From Paenibacillus ferrarius (lineage in GTDB: Bacteria > Bacillota > Bacilli > Paenibacillales > NBRC-103111): 64,000 bases of DNA. Position numbers and translations under genes: made by a program. Of the stretch, positions 35,203 to 44,612 are shown in pieces; the first letter of the stretch is position 1; the number at the start of each line of letters is the position of its first letter. The notes under the pieces were generated by a model, which saw nothing but the letters and a program-made list of their open reading frames with translations, made no database searches and was not told the origin of the DNA. The stretch is from the NCBI RefSeq assembly GCF_002027705.1, contig NZ_MBTG01000016.1, positions 1 to 64,000 of the forward strand, in the 5' to 3' direction.

Positions 35203-37048
35203 TCGCAGCATCCTTTCTTCCTGTCTTCTGCTGCCTAGAATATGGCAGTACGACTTCAACACTTGTACCTTCATGCACTTTCACATAACGCAATCCATAG
35301 GTTTCGCCGCTATGCAGCTGAATTCTCCTGTGAACATTCAAAGTGCCGTAGCCGGTACCCGCCTCGCCTGCTTCGCCCACTTCTCTTGCAGGCTGCTTAA
35401 GAAGCATATGATTCATCTGATCTGCCTCACAGCCTTGGCCGTTGTCATCGACCCGCAGCACAAGTCCCTCCAGCTCCAAGCGGGCTGAAATCGTAATCCG
35501 GCAGCCCGTTCGGCCGTCCGCAAAACCGTGTTTAATCGCGTTTTCCGCGAGCGGCTGCAAAATAAGATGCACAATGGTTGTGGATAACAATTCCTTGGGG
35601 ATCTGAAATTCCACTTGCAGATCATCCATCATCATCTTTTGAATATGGAGATAGGCTTCCACCTGCTTGATTTCCTCTTCCAAAGTGATCCACGTTTGCC
35701 CACGGTTCAAACCATACCGAAATACATTGGCTAACGAACGCACGATGCGGCTCGTCTCCTGATCACCCGTCATGATCGCGCGGCAGTTAATGAGATCCAG
35801 TGTATTATACAAAAAATGAGGATTGATTTGGGCATGCAGCAGCTCCAATTGAAGCTGTCGTCGTTCAATCTCTTCCGTAAACGATTTCTCGATCAGACCA
35901 TGAATGGTGACTAGCATCGAAGCGAACTGCTGGTTCAGCTCGTCGATTTCATAAATGCCCGTATTCTGATAAGGAAGCGGTTCTTTAAACTCCACCACTT
36001 CCGGACGCTGGATAGCCGTGACCAGTCTGGTAATAGGAACCGTTACCCGGACAACAATTCTGCGGAGCCAGAAACCGGCAATAATTAAGGCAACAGCCGC
36101 TGTCACAGCGCCAAATAATGAAATGGCAAAGGTGTATTGGCTGAAATGGCTCTCTGGCACAACCGCAAGCAGCTTCCACCCGTTCTGAAGCGTCTCGAAC
36201 ATGACTCTGTGATTCTCTCCGTCAATTCTCGTAACGATGGACCCCTTGGAATCCTTGAGTGAACGAACATAGGGAAGCGCTCCTGCATCGTCGAGAAAGT
36301 CGTAGCGTTCGCTGTAGATCACTTTGTCCGCTTCATCCAGCAGCAGATGATACCCTTCCTCAAGCCGGGCATTGTCAAAGATCCCCCGGATGCTGCGCGT
36401 ATCCGCTCCAACAATGAGCGTACCGATATTTCGGCCGTCCTTGAGGCTTGTTTTTTTTCTCGCCGAAAAGACCATCGCTGTATCGGACTCTGTCCTCTGG
36501 CTCCACCATATGTTCTGTCGTTCCCCGCGGCTTAGACTTTGGAACCACTTCTGATTCTGCAAATCATTGTTCTTAAATATCCCCGTAATTGGGGAAAAAT
36601 GCTCAGCTGCCATGGCGTACAAGCCACTGCCCGGCTCCAATGCGACTGAAACCACGTATGATTGCTGTGCAACATTCCCAGAGCCGAAATCATTCAGTAA
36701 AGACAGCAAGGAAAGATTCTGTAAATTGGTTTCTAGCGTATACAAATCGCTGACAGCCTCATAGGGCTCCTGATATGTATTCACTAACAAATTTTCTATA
36801 GATTGATTGCTTAGAAAAAAGGCAGCTACATTATTCATCGTATCGAATTGATATTCGATATTACGGTAAACAAATTTCATGGACTGCTCTGCCATCTTCA
36901 GCGTATGGTCGTTCTGCACCCGGATGAGGATGTAGCTGGCCGCCGTTGCAAACAGGGCAATGAAGGTGACAATCAACACGAAAATCGGAAGACTGAGCCG
37001 TGACAACAACCCTGAGTGACCGCTGCGTTGCTTGAAGCGAATAGCCAT
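35195..37048 (-). CDS. YesM-type sensor histidine kinase
   Basis: A 617-residue membrane kinase. A segment near residues 18-40 (LPIFVLIVTFIALFATAAS) and another near 310-330 flank an extracellular dCACHE-like sensor. The HAMP region is followed by the His_kinase box LLHAQINPHFLYNTLDLINC and ATPase motif LRVDDNGQGCEADQ with GTGYGTLNVHRRIQ. GGAGG lies 9 bases before the ATG at 37048. It lies downstream of the binding-protein gene and upstream of its response regulator gene, so it likely senses the sugar taken up by this importer. Confidence 0.9.
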   Translation of the reverse strand: MAIRFKQRSGHSGLLSRLSLPIFVLIVTFIALFATAASYILIRVQNDHTLKMAEQSMKFVYRNIEYQFDTMNNVAAFFLSNQSIENLLVNTYQEPYEAVSDLYTLETNLQNLSLLSLLNDFGSGNVAQQSYVVSVALEPGSGLYAMAAEHFSPITGIFKNNDLQNQKWFQSLSRGERQNIWWSQRTESDTAMVFSARKKTSLKDGRNIGTLIVGADTRSIRGIFDNARLEEGYHLLLDEADKVIYSERYDFLDDAGALPYVRSLKDSKGSIVTRIDGENHRVMFETLQNGWKLLAVVPESHFSQYTFAISLFGAVTAAVALIIAGFWLRRIVVRVTVPITRLVTAIQRPEVVEFKEPLPYQNTGIYEIDELNQQFASMLVTIHGLIEKSFTEEIERRQLQLELLHAQINPHFLYNTLDLINCRAIMTGDQETSRIVRSLANVFRYGLNRGQTWITLEEEIKQVEAYLHIQKMMMDDLQVEFQIPKELLSTTIVHLILQPLAENAIKHGFADGRTGCRITISARLELEGLVLRVDDNGQGCEADQMNHMLLKQPAREVGEAGEAGTGYGTLNVHRRIQLHSGETYGLRYVKVHEGTSVEVVLPYSRQQKTGRKDAAND

Positions 37049-37082
37049 GCCTAACATCCTCCTTCACTTAAATGATGGCAAA

Positions 37083-37116
37083 AGCCCCCTAGTCGGCGGC
37101 TGCCGAGCGAGGGGCT
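37083..37116 (-). terminator. Hairpin between the binding-protein and kinase genes
   Basis: AGCCCCCTAGTCGGC and GCCGAGCGAGGGGCT form a long GC-rich stem, which on the minus strand is preceded by GAGCCCC and followed by TTTTG. It lies just upstream of the kinase gene, inside the importer-kinase cluster, so it may separate a highly expressed binding protein from a weakly expressed kinase. Confidence 0.65.
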
Positions 37117-37154
37117 CCATAAGCTTTTATCCAGATATCCAGATATAACGGTGT

Positions 37155-38789
37155 TTATTTGCCTGATTTCTTTTTGAAGGAAGCTTCCAGCTCGGTAAGA
37201 ATCTGAGTGCCGCCTTGTGATTTCCATTTCTCTGCGAAGTCATCGAATTTCTTGATGTCCGCGCCCATAATGATTTGCGTAAAGACGGAATCGCGCAGCG
37301 TGTTCAGTTCCACAAGCTTGGTGATTTTCGTCGGAGAATCCAAGTAATTCGAAGCATCTGTAATTTGAAATTTATTGTTGATGGCAACATCCAGCGCCTG
37401 CGACTGACGCAGAGGCAGCGATTCCAGATAACGCGGCCAGCCTTTCAAACCAGGGGCGAACAAGTAGCTTTGAATCCCTCTGAAGTTCCCATTCTTATCC
37501 TGCTGCGTCTTAGGATCGATCAGATCCGTAACCACTTTCATCTTGCCATTGTCGATCTTGTAGTCTTCGCCTTCAATGCCCCATACAGTCAGCATTTGAT
37601 TCTCCAGCGACAAGGAGCTCTCTATGATAGCCAGCACCTTTTTGGGATCTTTGGTCTTGGCGCTGATTGCGTTCATTTGGCCAAATGGCGCGCCTGACGG
37701 AGCTACCGCTTTACCGTCTGCACCAACAAGCGAGCTGTTCAAAGACAAATATTTGTACGGTACATTGGACTGATCCGGCAGCTTGCCGTCAGCAGCCAAT
37801 TTGCCGCTTTTCTTAAGTTCATTGCTTTCCACTTGCGTGTCATAATCATTTGGTGTGGACCACCAGCCCATCCACGAGAACAATTTGCCGCTATAAAGCT
37901 TAGCCCGCAGCTGCTCTTCCTTAATTGTAGCGAATTCTTTATCAATGAGTCCTTCTGCGTACATTTTTTGCAAATACTGCAGAGCCTCTTTCATTTTCGG
38001 ATCGATATCATAATTGCTGAATTTGCCGTCTTTTTCCGTGAAATAGCCCGGTGTTACGCCAAATGCGCCAAAAATATGATCAAATGAATTGTTCGCATAT
38101 TTCTGCTGGCCAATCTGTGCCGTATAGCCGCCGAGCGGGATGATATCCGGTTTCTCAGCTTTTACTTTCTTCAGCAAGTTGTAGTATTCATCCAGCGTTT
38201 TGGGCACTTGAGCGCCCATCCCCTCGACGAAGTCCTTGCGCAGCACAACATTCCAGCGATAGCCTGCACCTGGTCCGCCTTGATAAGGTATCCCGTAAAT
38301 TTTACCATTTACTTTGGCTTGTTCGAAGACTTCCTTCGGCACTTCCTTGAGAATGTTCGGCGTATCTTTCTCATTAATGAGATTCGTCAGATCAACGAAA
38401 GCGCCTTGCTGCGCATACTTTTGGAAATCGTCGGCGAAATCAATCCGTACGACATCGGGAATGTCACCGCTGGACATTTTGAGATTAAGCTTCGTCTTGT
38501 ACTGCTGAACGTCCACCATCTCCGGAGTGATTTTGATGTTCAGCTTTTTCTCTACGGCTTGCTTCACAGCATCCTTAGTAGGATCGTAGGGCTTGGATAT
38601 ATCTTGGGCTTTCAGCCATTTCAGCTCGTAAGGCTCCTCTGTTTTCGGTGCCGCCGATACCGCACTGGCGGATGTCGTAGGCGCAGCAGGTGCCGGATCG
38701 CCGGTCTTACTGCAGCCTGCAAGGGTTACAGAACCTGCAAGCAGTGCAGCAAGTGCGGTATACGACCAAACTTTTCCTTGATTTGACAT
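37155..38789 (-). CDS. Extracellular sugar-binding lipoprotein (LplA type)
   Basis: A 544-residue binding lipoprotein with lipobox VTLAGC (Cys26) followed by an Ala/Pro/Thr-rich linker. DIPDVVRIDFADDFQKYAQQG and RWNVVLRKDFVEGMGAQVPKTLDEYYNLL are typical of LplA-like proteins for complex oligosaccharides. AAGGAGG precedes the ATG at 38789. It follows two permease genes by 68 bases and is followed by a YesM/YesN-type pair. Ligand unknown. Confidence 0.88.
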   Translation of the reverse strand: MSNQGKVWSYTALAALLAGSVTLAGCSKTGDPAPAAPTTSASAVSAAPKTEEPYELKWLKAQDISKPYDPTKDAVKQAVEKKLNIKITPEMVDVQQYKTKLNLKMSSGDIPDVVRIDFADDFQKYAQQGAFVDLTNLINEKDTPNILKEVPKEVFEQAKVNGKIYGIPYQGGPGAGYRWNVVLRKDFVEGMGAQVPKTLDEYYNLLKKVKAEKPDIIPLGGYTAQIGQQKYANNSFDHIFGAFGVTPGYFTEKDGKFSNYDIDPKMKEALQYLQKMYAEGLIDKEFATIKEEQLRAKLYSGKLFSWMGWWSTPNDYDTQVESNELKKSGKLAADGKLPDQSNVPYKYLSLNSSLVGADGKAVAPSGAPFGQMNAISAKTKDPKKVLAIIESSLSLENQMLTVWGIEGEDYKIDNGKMKVVTDLIDPKTQQDKNGNFRGIQSYLFAPGLKGWPRYLESLPLRQSQALDVAINNKFQITDASNYLDSPTKITKLVELNTLRDSVFTQIIMGADIKKFDDFAEKWKSQGGTQILTELEASFKKKSGK

Positions 38790-38857
38790 AAGAATTGACC
38801 TCCTTGAATTATATTTTATTTTTGCCTCAATGGGAATGAATCCGCCAAACAAATCAC

Positions 38858-39733
38858 TTAGCCTTTGACAGAGCCGATCAACATCCCTTGCTCGAAATGC
38901 TTTTGAATAAAAGGGTAAATAATGAGCATCGGCATTGCCACGATCACAATCGCAGCCATTTGGATACCGATCGTCGGGGGAGGCGTTGAGCCTGCCGCTT
39001 CAAGCAGCTCCGGCGGAAGGCTGGAACTGGCAATGATGGTGCGCAGGATGAGCTGCACAGGCGCTTTGTGCCAATCCGTTACATACAGCATGGCGTTGAA
39101 GAAATCATTCCAATAGACGACCAAGTACAGAAGTCCGATCGTGGCGATCACCGGTTTGGACAGCGGGAGCACAATTTGCCAGAGGATTCTGAACTCCGAA
39201 GCGCCATCAATGGAAGCTGATTCTCGCAGGCTCTCCGGAATGCTTTCGAAAAAAGATTTCATAATAATCATGTTGAAAGCGCTGTAGGCCATGACCAGCA
39301 TAAGCACATAGTTGGTGTTCAGCAAACCCAGCTGCTTGATGGTGATGTAGGTAGGAATCATCCCGCCTTTGAACAGCATGGTGAAGACGAAGATGAGCAT
39401 GAAGATTCGCCTGCCGGGCAGTTTTTTCTCTGCAAGCGCGTAGGCCGCTGTTGTTGTCAGAAACAAGGCGAGCAGGACGCCCCCTGCTGTATTGCGGATC
39501 GTATTGCCATAGGCCGTGAAGATCAGCGAGCCTTCTTTTAACAAGTACGCATAATACTCAAAACTCAGCGAGCTCGGAAACAAGATCAGGCCGTTCTTCT
39601 CGCTGAAAATATGATAGGGTGTCACGGAAACGGAAATCACGTACCAGAAAGGAATGACAATAATGATCGTCATGACCGTTAGAACCAAATAGTTCGTGGT
39701 GACAAAGGCTTTCTCGCCTGTTGTTAGCTTCAT
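38858..39733 (-). CDS. Sugar ABC transporter permease (LplC/MalG type)
   Basis: A 291-residue permease with six membrane segments. The ATPase-docking loop reads SLRESASIDGASEFRILWQIVLPLSKP, and the end KHFEQGMLIGSVKG is characteristic of the LplC group. It lies 18 bases after the partner permease gene. Like the importer at 14907-18508 it lacks an ATPase gene. Confidence 0.92.
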   Translation of the reverse strand: MKLTTGEKAFVTTNYLVLTVMTIIIVIPFWYVISVSVTPYHIFSEKNGLILFPSSLSFEYYAYLLKEGSLIFTAYGNTIRNTAGGVLLALFLTTTAAYALAEKKLPGRRIFMLIFVFTMLFKGGMIPTYITIKQLGLLNTNYVLMLVMAYSAFNMIIMKSFFESIPESLRESASIDGASEFRILWQIVLPLSKPVIATIGLLYLVVYWNDFFNAMLYVTDWHKAPVQLILRTIIASSSLPPELLEAAGSTPPPTIGIQMAAIVIVAMPMLIIYPFIQKHFEQGMLIGSVKG

Positions 39734-39751
39734 CGCATCTCTTCCCCTTCG

Positions 39752-40702
39752 TCAGAAAATACCGGAATCATTGATTCGCTTGGCAATTTGATTGGCTACC
39801 AGCATCATCACTAGCCCAATGACACCCTTGATCACGTCCGCTGCGGCAGCAAGGCTCAAATTAAATTGCTCAATGCCAACACGGTAAATGTACGTATCCA
39901 GAATATCTCCGACTTCAAAGACCATCGGATTGTACAAGTTGATGACCTGATCCAGCCCTGCGCTCATGATATATCCGACTCTCAGGATGAAGATGACGAT
40001 AATGGTCCCGGTAATACCCGGCAGCGTCACGTGCACAATTCGCTGAAACCGCGACGCGCCATCGACAATAGCAGCTTCGTAGACCTCTGGGTTAAGCCCG
40101 GCGATCGCCGCCATATAGATGATGGCCGCCCAGCCCATCTCCTTCATCGCATCCGTGACGACCAGAATCGTCCGGAAATACGCGGGTTCGACCAGCAGAT
40201 AGGCGGGATCGCCGCCAAAAAACTCGATGATCTTGTTTATGACGCCCGTTTCCGGCGAAAGGAGCAGCGTGATGATTCCTCCATAGACGACCCATGATAC
40301 GAATCTGGGTAAATAGACGGCTGTTTGGAGTGTCTTTTTGAACCAGACGAGCCGTATTTCATTCAATGCAAGCGCTAACAAGATGGGGCAAAGAAAACCG
40401 CTGATCATTTTGTACAAGCTGATGAGCAGTGTGTTCTTGAACGCATTCATGAACATATCCGATTCAAACAGCATTTGAAAGTATTTAAATCCAACCCACT
40501 GACTTCCCGAGAACCCCTGTATCGCGTTATAGTCCATGAAAGCAATGCTGATCCCGTATAACGGCAGGTAATCAAAAATGAAAACCCATACCAATGCGGG
40601 CAGCAGCAGTACGTAAAGCAGCTTGTAAGTCCATATCCTCCTTATCTGCCTCGACAGCGACGTTTGTGTGGTGGTGGTGATCTTGGCAGTTATCGGTTCC
40701 AT
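39752..40702 (-). CDS. Sugar ABC transporter permease (LplB type)
   Basis: A 316-residue permease and first gene of the second importer cluster. FDYLPLYGISIAFMDYNAIQG marks the LplB family; the docking loop is VYEAAIVDGASRFQRIVHVTLPGI. Six membrane segments are predicted from hydrophobicity. AGGAGG stands before the ATG. A cre-like sequence lies 44 bases upstream, suggesting repression on preferred sugars. Confidence 0.92.
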   Translation of the reverse strand: MEPITAKITTTTQTSLSRQIRRIWTYKLLYVLLLPALVWVFIFDYLPLYGISIAFMDYNAIQGFSGSQWVGFKYFQMLFESDMFMNAFKNTLLISLYKMISGFLCPILLALALNEIRLVWFKKTLQTAVYLPRFVSWVVYGGIITLLLSPETGVINKIIEFFGGDPAYLLVEPAYFRTILVVTDAMKEMGWAAIIYMAAIAGLNPEVYEAAIVDGASRFQRIVHVTLPGITGTIIVIFILRVGYIMSAGLDQVINLYNPMVFEVGDILDTYIYRVGIEQFNLSLAAAADVIKGVIGLVMMLVANQIAKRINDSGIF

Positions 40703-40746
40703 CCGTTTCCTCCTGTCCGCTCTCTCTCCCTAAGCTCTCTCTGTAA

Positions 40747-40760
40747 TGAAAGTGTTTACA
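40747..40760 (+). promoter_or_regulatory. cre: cre-like catabolite-repression site
   Basis: TGAAAGTGTTTACA fits the B. subtilis cre consensus TGWAARCGYTWNCW at 13 of 14 positions, the exception being the C of the central CG. It lies just upstream of the importer's first gene, where CcpA would block initiation. Its core also forms the inverted repeat AGTGT-N2-ACACT. Confidence 0.6.
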
Positions 40761-40844
40761 CTAATTAGCTTAGCGGAATTTGACGGAACGGAAAACGGGT
40801 GCGAAGGACGAAAATACAGGGGAAAAGTCACAAGTATCGTATTT

Positions 40845-41726
40845 TTATTGCGTGAGCACATGCGCTCTTAGCGTTTCAATCAAATCTCGCAGCGGAGGCA
40901 AGTTCCTATTTTTTATTTTATAAGCCAAATACAAATCATTCGTCACCCCGTACGATTGGGCAATAATTTTAATTTTATTGGCTTGCAAGGAATTTCCGAG
41001 CATATAGGTGGGCAAAATACTGATCCCTGCTTGATGCTCGATGGCAGACAGAATTGCATGCAGATCCGGCAAGACGAATATAGGCTGCAGCTGCGGTCTT
41101 TTTCCAAAATGCTCCCGCCAAAATCGTCGGATAATAGGCAGCTCCTGACCATAAGCGAGCCAGTTTTGTACGCAGAGCCACTTTTCCTTATTCTCCGCTT
41201 CTTCAAACAGTTGATCATCAAAATCCGCAGCTGCCACAACGACAAATTTTTCCTGAAAATAAGGAATATACTCGATGCCAGGAGCTGACAGCTTCTGCGA
41301 GGTCACAATAAGATCAAGTTTATCTTCCAATAATAATTCCAAAATATGAGCAGCGATTCCGTATTGAGCAATGACACGCAGATGAAAACGGCCGAGATGA
41401 GGGGCTACTGTTTCCCTAAAAAGCTCATGAGATGAGCCGATTCTTACCACTGGCAGCATAGGGACAGCCGCCGTGTTGAAATTTCGCGTTGTTTCCTCAA
41501 GCGCCTCAACCAGAGGAGCTAATCGTGTGTAGAGCTCTTTCCCTCTTTCCGTAGGAAATATTTTTCTCGAAGCTCTTGTAAATAAAGGCTCTCCAACCGA
41601 GGCCTCCAAAGCAGCCAAATGCTGACTCATTGCAGGCTGCGTCATAAGCCGTGCTTTGGCCGCTTCCGAAACCGAGCTATGCTTGTATATGCTGATGAAA
41701 CTGCGGTACCATTCAAAATCAACCAT
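40845..41726 (-). CDS. LysR-family transcription regulator
   Basis: A 293-residue regulator. The winged helix-turn-helix is in the first 60 residues (SVSEAAKARLMTQPAMSQHLAALEASVGEPLF), followed by a substrate-binding domain. GGAAAGG precedes the ATG. It lies downstream of the MFS exporter gene in the same direction with a terminator between, so it is probably a separate unit that may control the exporter. Inducer unknown. Confidence 0.9.
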   Translation of the reverse strand: MVDFEWYRSFISIYKHSSVSEAAKARLMTQPAMSQHLAALEASVGEPLFTRASRKIFPTERGKELYTRLAPLVEALEETTRNFNTAAVPMLPVVRIGSSHELFRETVAPHLGRFHLRVIAQYGIAAHILELLLEDKLDLIVTSQKLSAPGIEYIPYFQEKFVVVAAADFDDQLFEEAENKEKWLCVQNWLAYGQELPIIRRFWREHFGKRPQLQPIFVLPDLHAILSAIEHQAGISILPTYMLGNSLQANKIKIIAQSYGVTNDLYLAYKIKNRNLPPLRDLIETLRAHVLTQ

Positions 41727-41774
41727 GTATGATTCCTTTCCAGACCGTTATTGGATATGAACAAATTCTATGAG

Positions 41775-41804
41775 AAAAAGAGCCTCGAATCAATCTCGAG
41801 ACTC
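41775..41804 (-). terminator. Terminator of the MFS gene
   Basis: GAGCCTCGA and TCGAGACTC pair with one mismatch, followed on the minus strand by TTTTT. The upstream arm overlaps the last codons of the MFS gene. Confidence 0.75.
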
Positions 41805-42998
41805 TCTGTTCATCTGCATCCTTCCCCAGAAGGTGAATAGTATGCCTAAGCAAGTAACCAGTGCCGCTACCCAAGGGACGGCTTGAAGCCCGCCTCCAAA
41901 TTGATAGTCGATCACGACGCCTCCCAAATAGGCACCCAGCGCATTTCCGAGGTTGAAAGCAGCTATATTCAACGTAGATGCCAACGTTGGCGCTTCCTTG
42001 GCTGTATTCAGCATGTGCAGCTGCAGCCCAGGAACGATACCGAATGCCGCTATTCCCAAAACAAAGACGGTAATCAAAGCGAGCACTTTGTTATGATCCG
42101 TCAAAGTGAAAACAGCCAGCACAACAGCCAAAAGAATGAGGAAACCAATCAGCGAAGGCATCAGCTTCCGATCAGCCAGCTTCCCGCCATAAATATTGCC
42201 TATTGTAATCCCTACACCGAATAAGACAAGGATATAAGATACCGAACTTGGTGAAAATCCTGTTATATCCACGAGAATCGGGGAAATATAGGTGAAGGCT
42301 GTAAATACACCGCCGAATCCAAATATCGTCATCAAAAGCGCTACGTGTACGACGGGCCGCCGCAGGACGCCTAGTTCCTGCCGCAAGCTCGAAGGCTCAG
42401 CTTTGACCTTCGGGACAAGCAGGATGATGCCAGCCAGCGCGATGACTCCCATCAAAGTAATCACCCAGAACGTTGACCGCCAGCCGTAAGCTTGTCCCAG
42501 GAAGGTTCCGATGGGAACACCCAGAATGTTAGCCAAGGTCAACCCGGTAAACATGATAGCAATAGCACCAGCGCGCTTCTCCTTGGGAACCAGCGACGCT
42601 GCCACAACAGAGCCTACGCCAAAAAAGGAGCCATGCGTCAACGCTGCAATGATGCGTGCAATCATAAGGACGGTATAGTTGGGTGAAACGGCTGCCAGTG
42701 CATTGCCGGCAATAAATATCACCATCAACAGTATCAGCAGTGCCTTTCGCTGCATCCGATGCGTCGCTATCGTAATAAACGGTGCTCCTAAGGCAACTCC
42801 CAGCGCATAACCGGTGATGAGCAGGCCTGCAGAAGGTATGGATACATGGAGATTCGAGGCCACTTCAGGCAATAAGCCCATAATGATAAACTCGGTCATC
42901 CCAATGGCAAATGCCCCTATGGTAAGTGCGTATAAAGCGAACTGTGACGCTTTGCGCATAGCGACTGAAGAATGATTGAACGTACTTTCTGAATTCAT
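41790..42998 (-). CDS. MFS transporter of the AraJ/YdhP drug-exporter type
   Basis: A 402-residue inner-membrane exporter with twelve hydrophobic segments. FAIGMTEFIIMGLLPEVASNL in segment 1 and GYALGVALGAPFITIATHRMQRK around loop 2-3 are typical of the DHA1 sugar/drug efflux group (YdhP, AraJ, YbcL). LGQAYGWRSTFWVI fits motif C surroundings. AAGGAGGGAG precedes the ATG. Its promoter region holds an 8-base inverted repeat. Substrate unknown. Confidence 0.87.
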   Translation of the reverse strand: MNSESTFNHSSVAMRKASQFALYALTIGAFAIGMTEFIIMGLLPEVASNLHVSIPSAGLLITGYALGVALGAPFITIATHRMQRKALLILLMVIFIAGNALAAVSPNYTVLMIARIIAALTHGSFFGVGSVVAASLVPKEKRAGAIAIMFTGLTLANILGVPIGTFLGQAYGWRSTFWVITLMGVIALAGIILLVPKVKAEPSSLRQELGVLRRPVVHVALLMTIFGFGGVFTAFTYISPILVDITGFSPSSVSYILVLFGVGITIGNIYGGKLADRKLMPSLIGFLILLAVVLAVFTLTDHNKVLALITVFVLGIAAFGIVPGLQLHMLNTAKEAPTLASTLNIAAFNLGNALGAYLGGVVIDYQFGGGLQAVPWVAALVTCLGILFTFWGRMQMNRESRD

Positions 42999-43059
42999 GA
43001 AGCTCCCTCCTTACTTTTTGTACAACCCTAGTGTAAGTTCAGACCATTCATAATACAAA

Positions 43060-43084
43060 TTATGATTTTATAAGTTAATCATAA
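43060..43084 (-). promoter_or_regulatory. Inverted repeat upstream of the MFS gene
   Basis: TTATGATT-N9-AATCATAA is a perfect 8-base inverted repeat 62-86 bases before the MFS ATG, a candidate operator for the neighbouring LysR protein or another regulator. Confidence 0.4.
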
Positions 43085-43126
43085 ATATTTTTATCTATTA
43101 TGCCGTCGCCAGCACATAAATATGAA

Positions 43127-43173
43127 AAAGTCTAGCCAGAAGAACGAGTTGCTGTTCCTCTAACTAGACTTTA
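43127..43173 (-). terminator. Terminator of the sulfatase operon
   Basis: AAGTCTAG...CTAGACTT with inner AGA-GAAC/GTTC-TCT pairing forms a long stem beginning 26 bases past the sulfatase stop; the minus strand continues with TTTTT. Confidence 0.85.
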
Positions 43174-43198
43174 TATATTCGCAATGCGAACGAGAAGC

Positions 43199-44605
43199 TC
43201 ATGACAGTTCGAATGCGTCACCTGTACGTGTTAACCAACTCTTTAGCTCTTCTTCCAATGAGAGAAGCAGTTCATCCTCCTGCCATTCCGTGATGATGCG
43301 TGGATTTAACTGATACGGATCATGTTCATGATCATACAGCAGGCGCTGCGGCTCAGCTCCAGGCATGTATCCTTTATGCACGACATACGTATACCGCTCT
43401 GTGCGAAGGCCTCGCCAGCCAAATAGCCGATTGTCCAAACCACAGGCAGCGAACTGCTCAATCGCATCTTTCCGTCCAGGAAATGCACAGATAAAAGCGG
43501 AAGAGACCTCCGTCTGACTTTTCCCCAGAATATCGCCTGACAAATCCAGTCCCTCCGCTGTGGAAGGAACGGGAATTCCAGCAAGACCAAGCAATGTAGG
43601 CATAATATCCACACTGTTAAAAAGCAGATTCGTGCGTCCCTTCTCAATCGTGCCCGCCCAGTTCATCAAACAAGGTATGGCTATGGATTCTTCATGCCAG
43701 GAATGCTTGGCCATGAAACCGTGCGAGCCCATTAATTCCCCATGATCCGAGGTGAGCACGATCAACGTGTTCTCCGCAATTCCGAGCTGCTGGACTTCCT
43801 GCATGATGCGGCCGAACTGCTCATCCATTCCGGATACTGCCGCAAAATAATCACTTGTATACCGCTGCAGCGCTTCATCTCCGCTTTCGAATGGCTCACC
43901 CGTGTGCGCAGCAAGATGCTCTGCACGCACATTGGGACGCAACTTCAGCTCTCTTCCCGTATAGAGCTGCTTGTATTTCTCAGGGACAAGCTCGAATGGA
44001 CTATGGGGTGGATTCCAAGAAACAAACAAGGCAAATGGCTCGCTGCCGTTCCCTTTGGATCGTATATAGTCAAGTGCGACATCCGTTTCATGCTCAAGCG
44101 ACCATTGCTTGACCTCTATCATATCCGGTGTGTCTTTCCAATAATGCGGTTCCATGTGATGGTCATAGGCTCCATAGGAGTACCAGAAATCAAAACCGTG
44201 TCTCTTCGCACCTGGCGGCGTGTACGCATCCCAATCCCGCGCACCGGACACAGGCTCTGGGCTGAGATTTTGCTCTGGCAAATCCAGATGCCATTTGCCG
44301 ATATAGCCCGTCTGGTAACCCGCTGATTTCAGCGCATCCCCGATGCAGACCTCGTCTGGACGCAGCATGACATCCGCACCGATCTTGCAATTCGTGTATA
44401 CCCCCGTCGATTGCGGGTACTTGCCTGTCATTAATGCGGCTCGGTGCGGGGAGCATAAAGGCGTACATGAGAGTGCATGGTTGAAAACCAAGCTCTCTTC
44501 CGCAAAGCGGTCTATATGCGGGGTCATCACAGGATCTTCACCCATGAAACCAACAGCCTGCTTCCTCCACTGATCAGCGAAAATATAAATGATATTTGGC
44601 TTCAT
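43199..44605 (-). CDS. Sulfatase (Cys-type, arylsulfatase family)
   Basis: A 468-residue sulfatase that hydrolyses sulfate esters. The active-site motif C-x-P-x-R is CSPHRAALMTG with Cys51, which must be converted to formylglycine. Metal-binding residues are visible in IYIFADQWRK (Asp11), and in VLTSDHGELMGSHGFMAKHSWHEES. The start is the ATG at 44605 (MKPNIIYIFAD) with GGGTGA before it; the open frame runs 93 bases further into the permease gene. There is no signal peptide, so it is probably cytosolic and acts on a sulfated sugar brought in by the importer encoded directly upstream (7-base gap). No maturase gene lies in the window. Confidence 0.9.
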   Translation of the reverse strand: MKPNIIYIFADQWRKQAVGFMGEDPVMTPHIDRFAEESLVFNHALSCTPLCSPHRAALMTGKYPQSTGVYTNCKIGADVMLRPDEVCIGDALKSAGYQTGYIGKWHLDLPEQNLSPEPVSGARDWDAYTPPGAKRHGFDFWYSYGAYDHHMEPHYWKDTPDMIEVKQWSLEHETDVALDYIRSKGNGSEPFALFVSWNPPHSPFELVPEKYKQLYTGRELKLRPNVRAEHLAAHTGEPFESGDEALQRYTSDYFAAVSGMDEQFGRIMQEVQQLGIAENTLIVLTSDHGELMGSHGFMAKHSWHEESIAIPCLMNWAGTIEKGRTNLLFNSVDIMPTLLGLAGIPVPSTAEGLDLSGDILGKSQTEVSSAFICAFPGRKDAIEQFAACGLDNRLFGWRGLRTERYTYVVHKGYMPGAEPQRLLYDHEHDPYQLNPRIITEWQEDELLLSLEEELKSWLTRTGDAFELS

Positions 44606-44612
44606 GTCTGAT

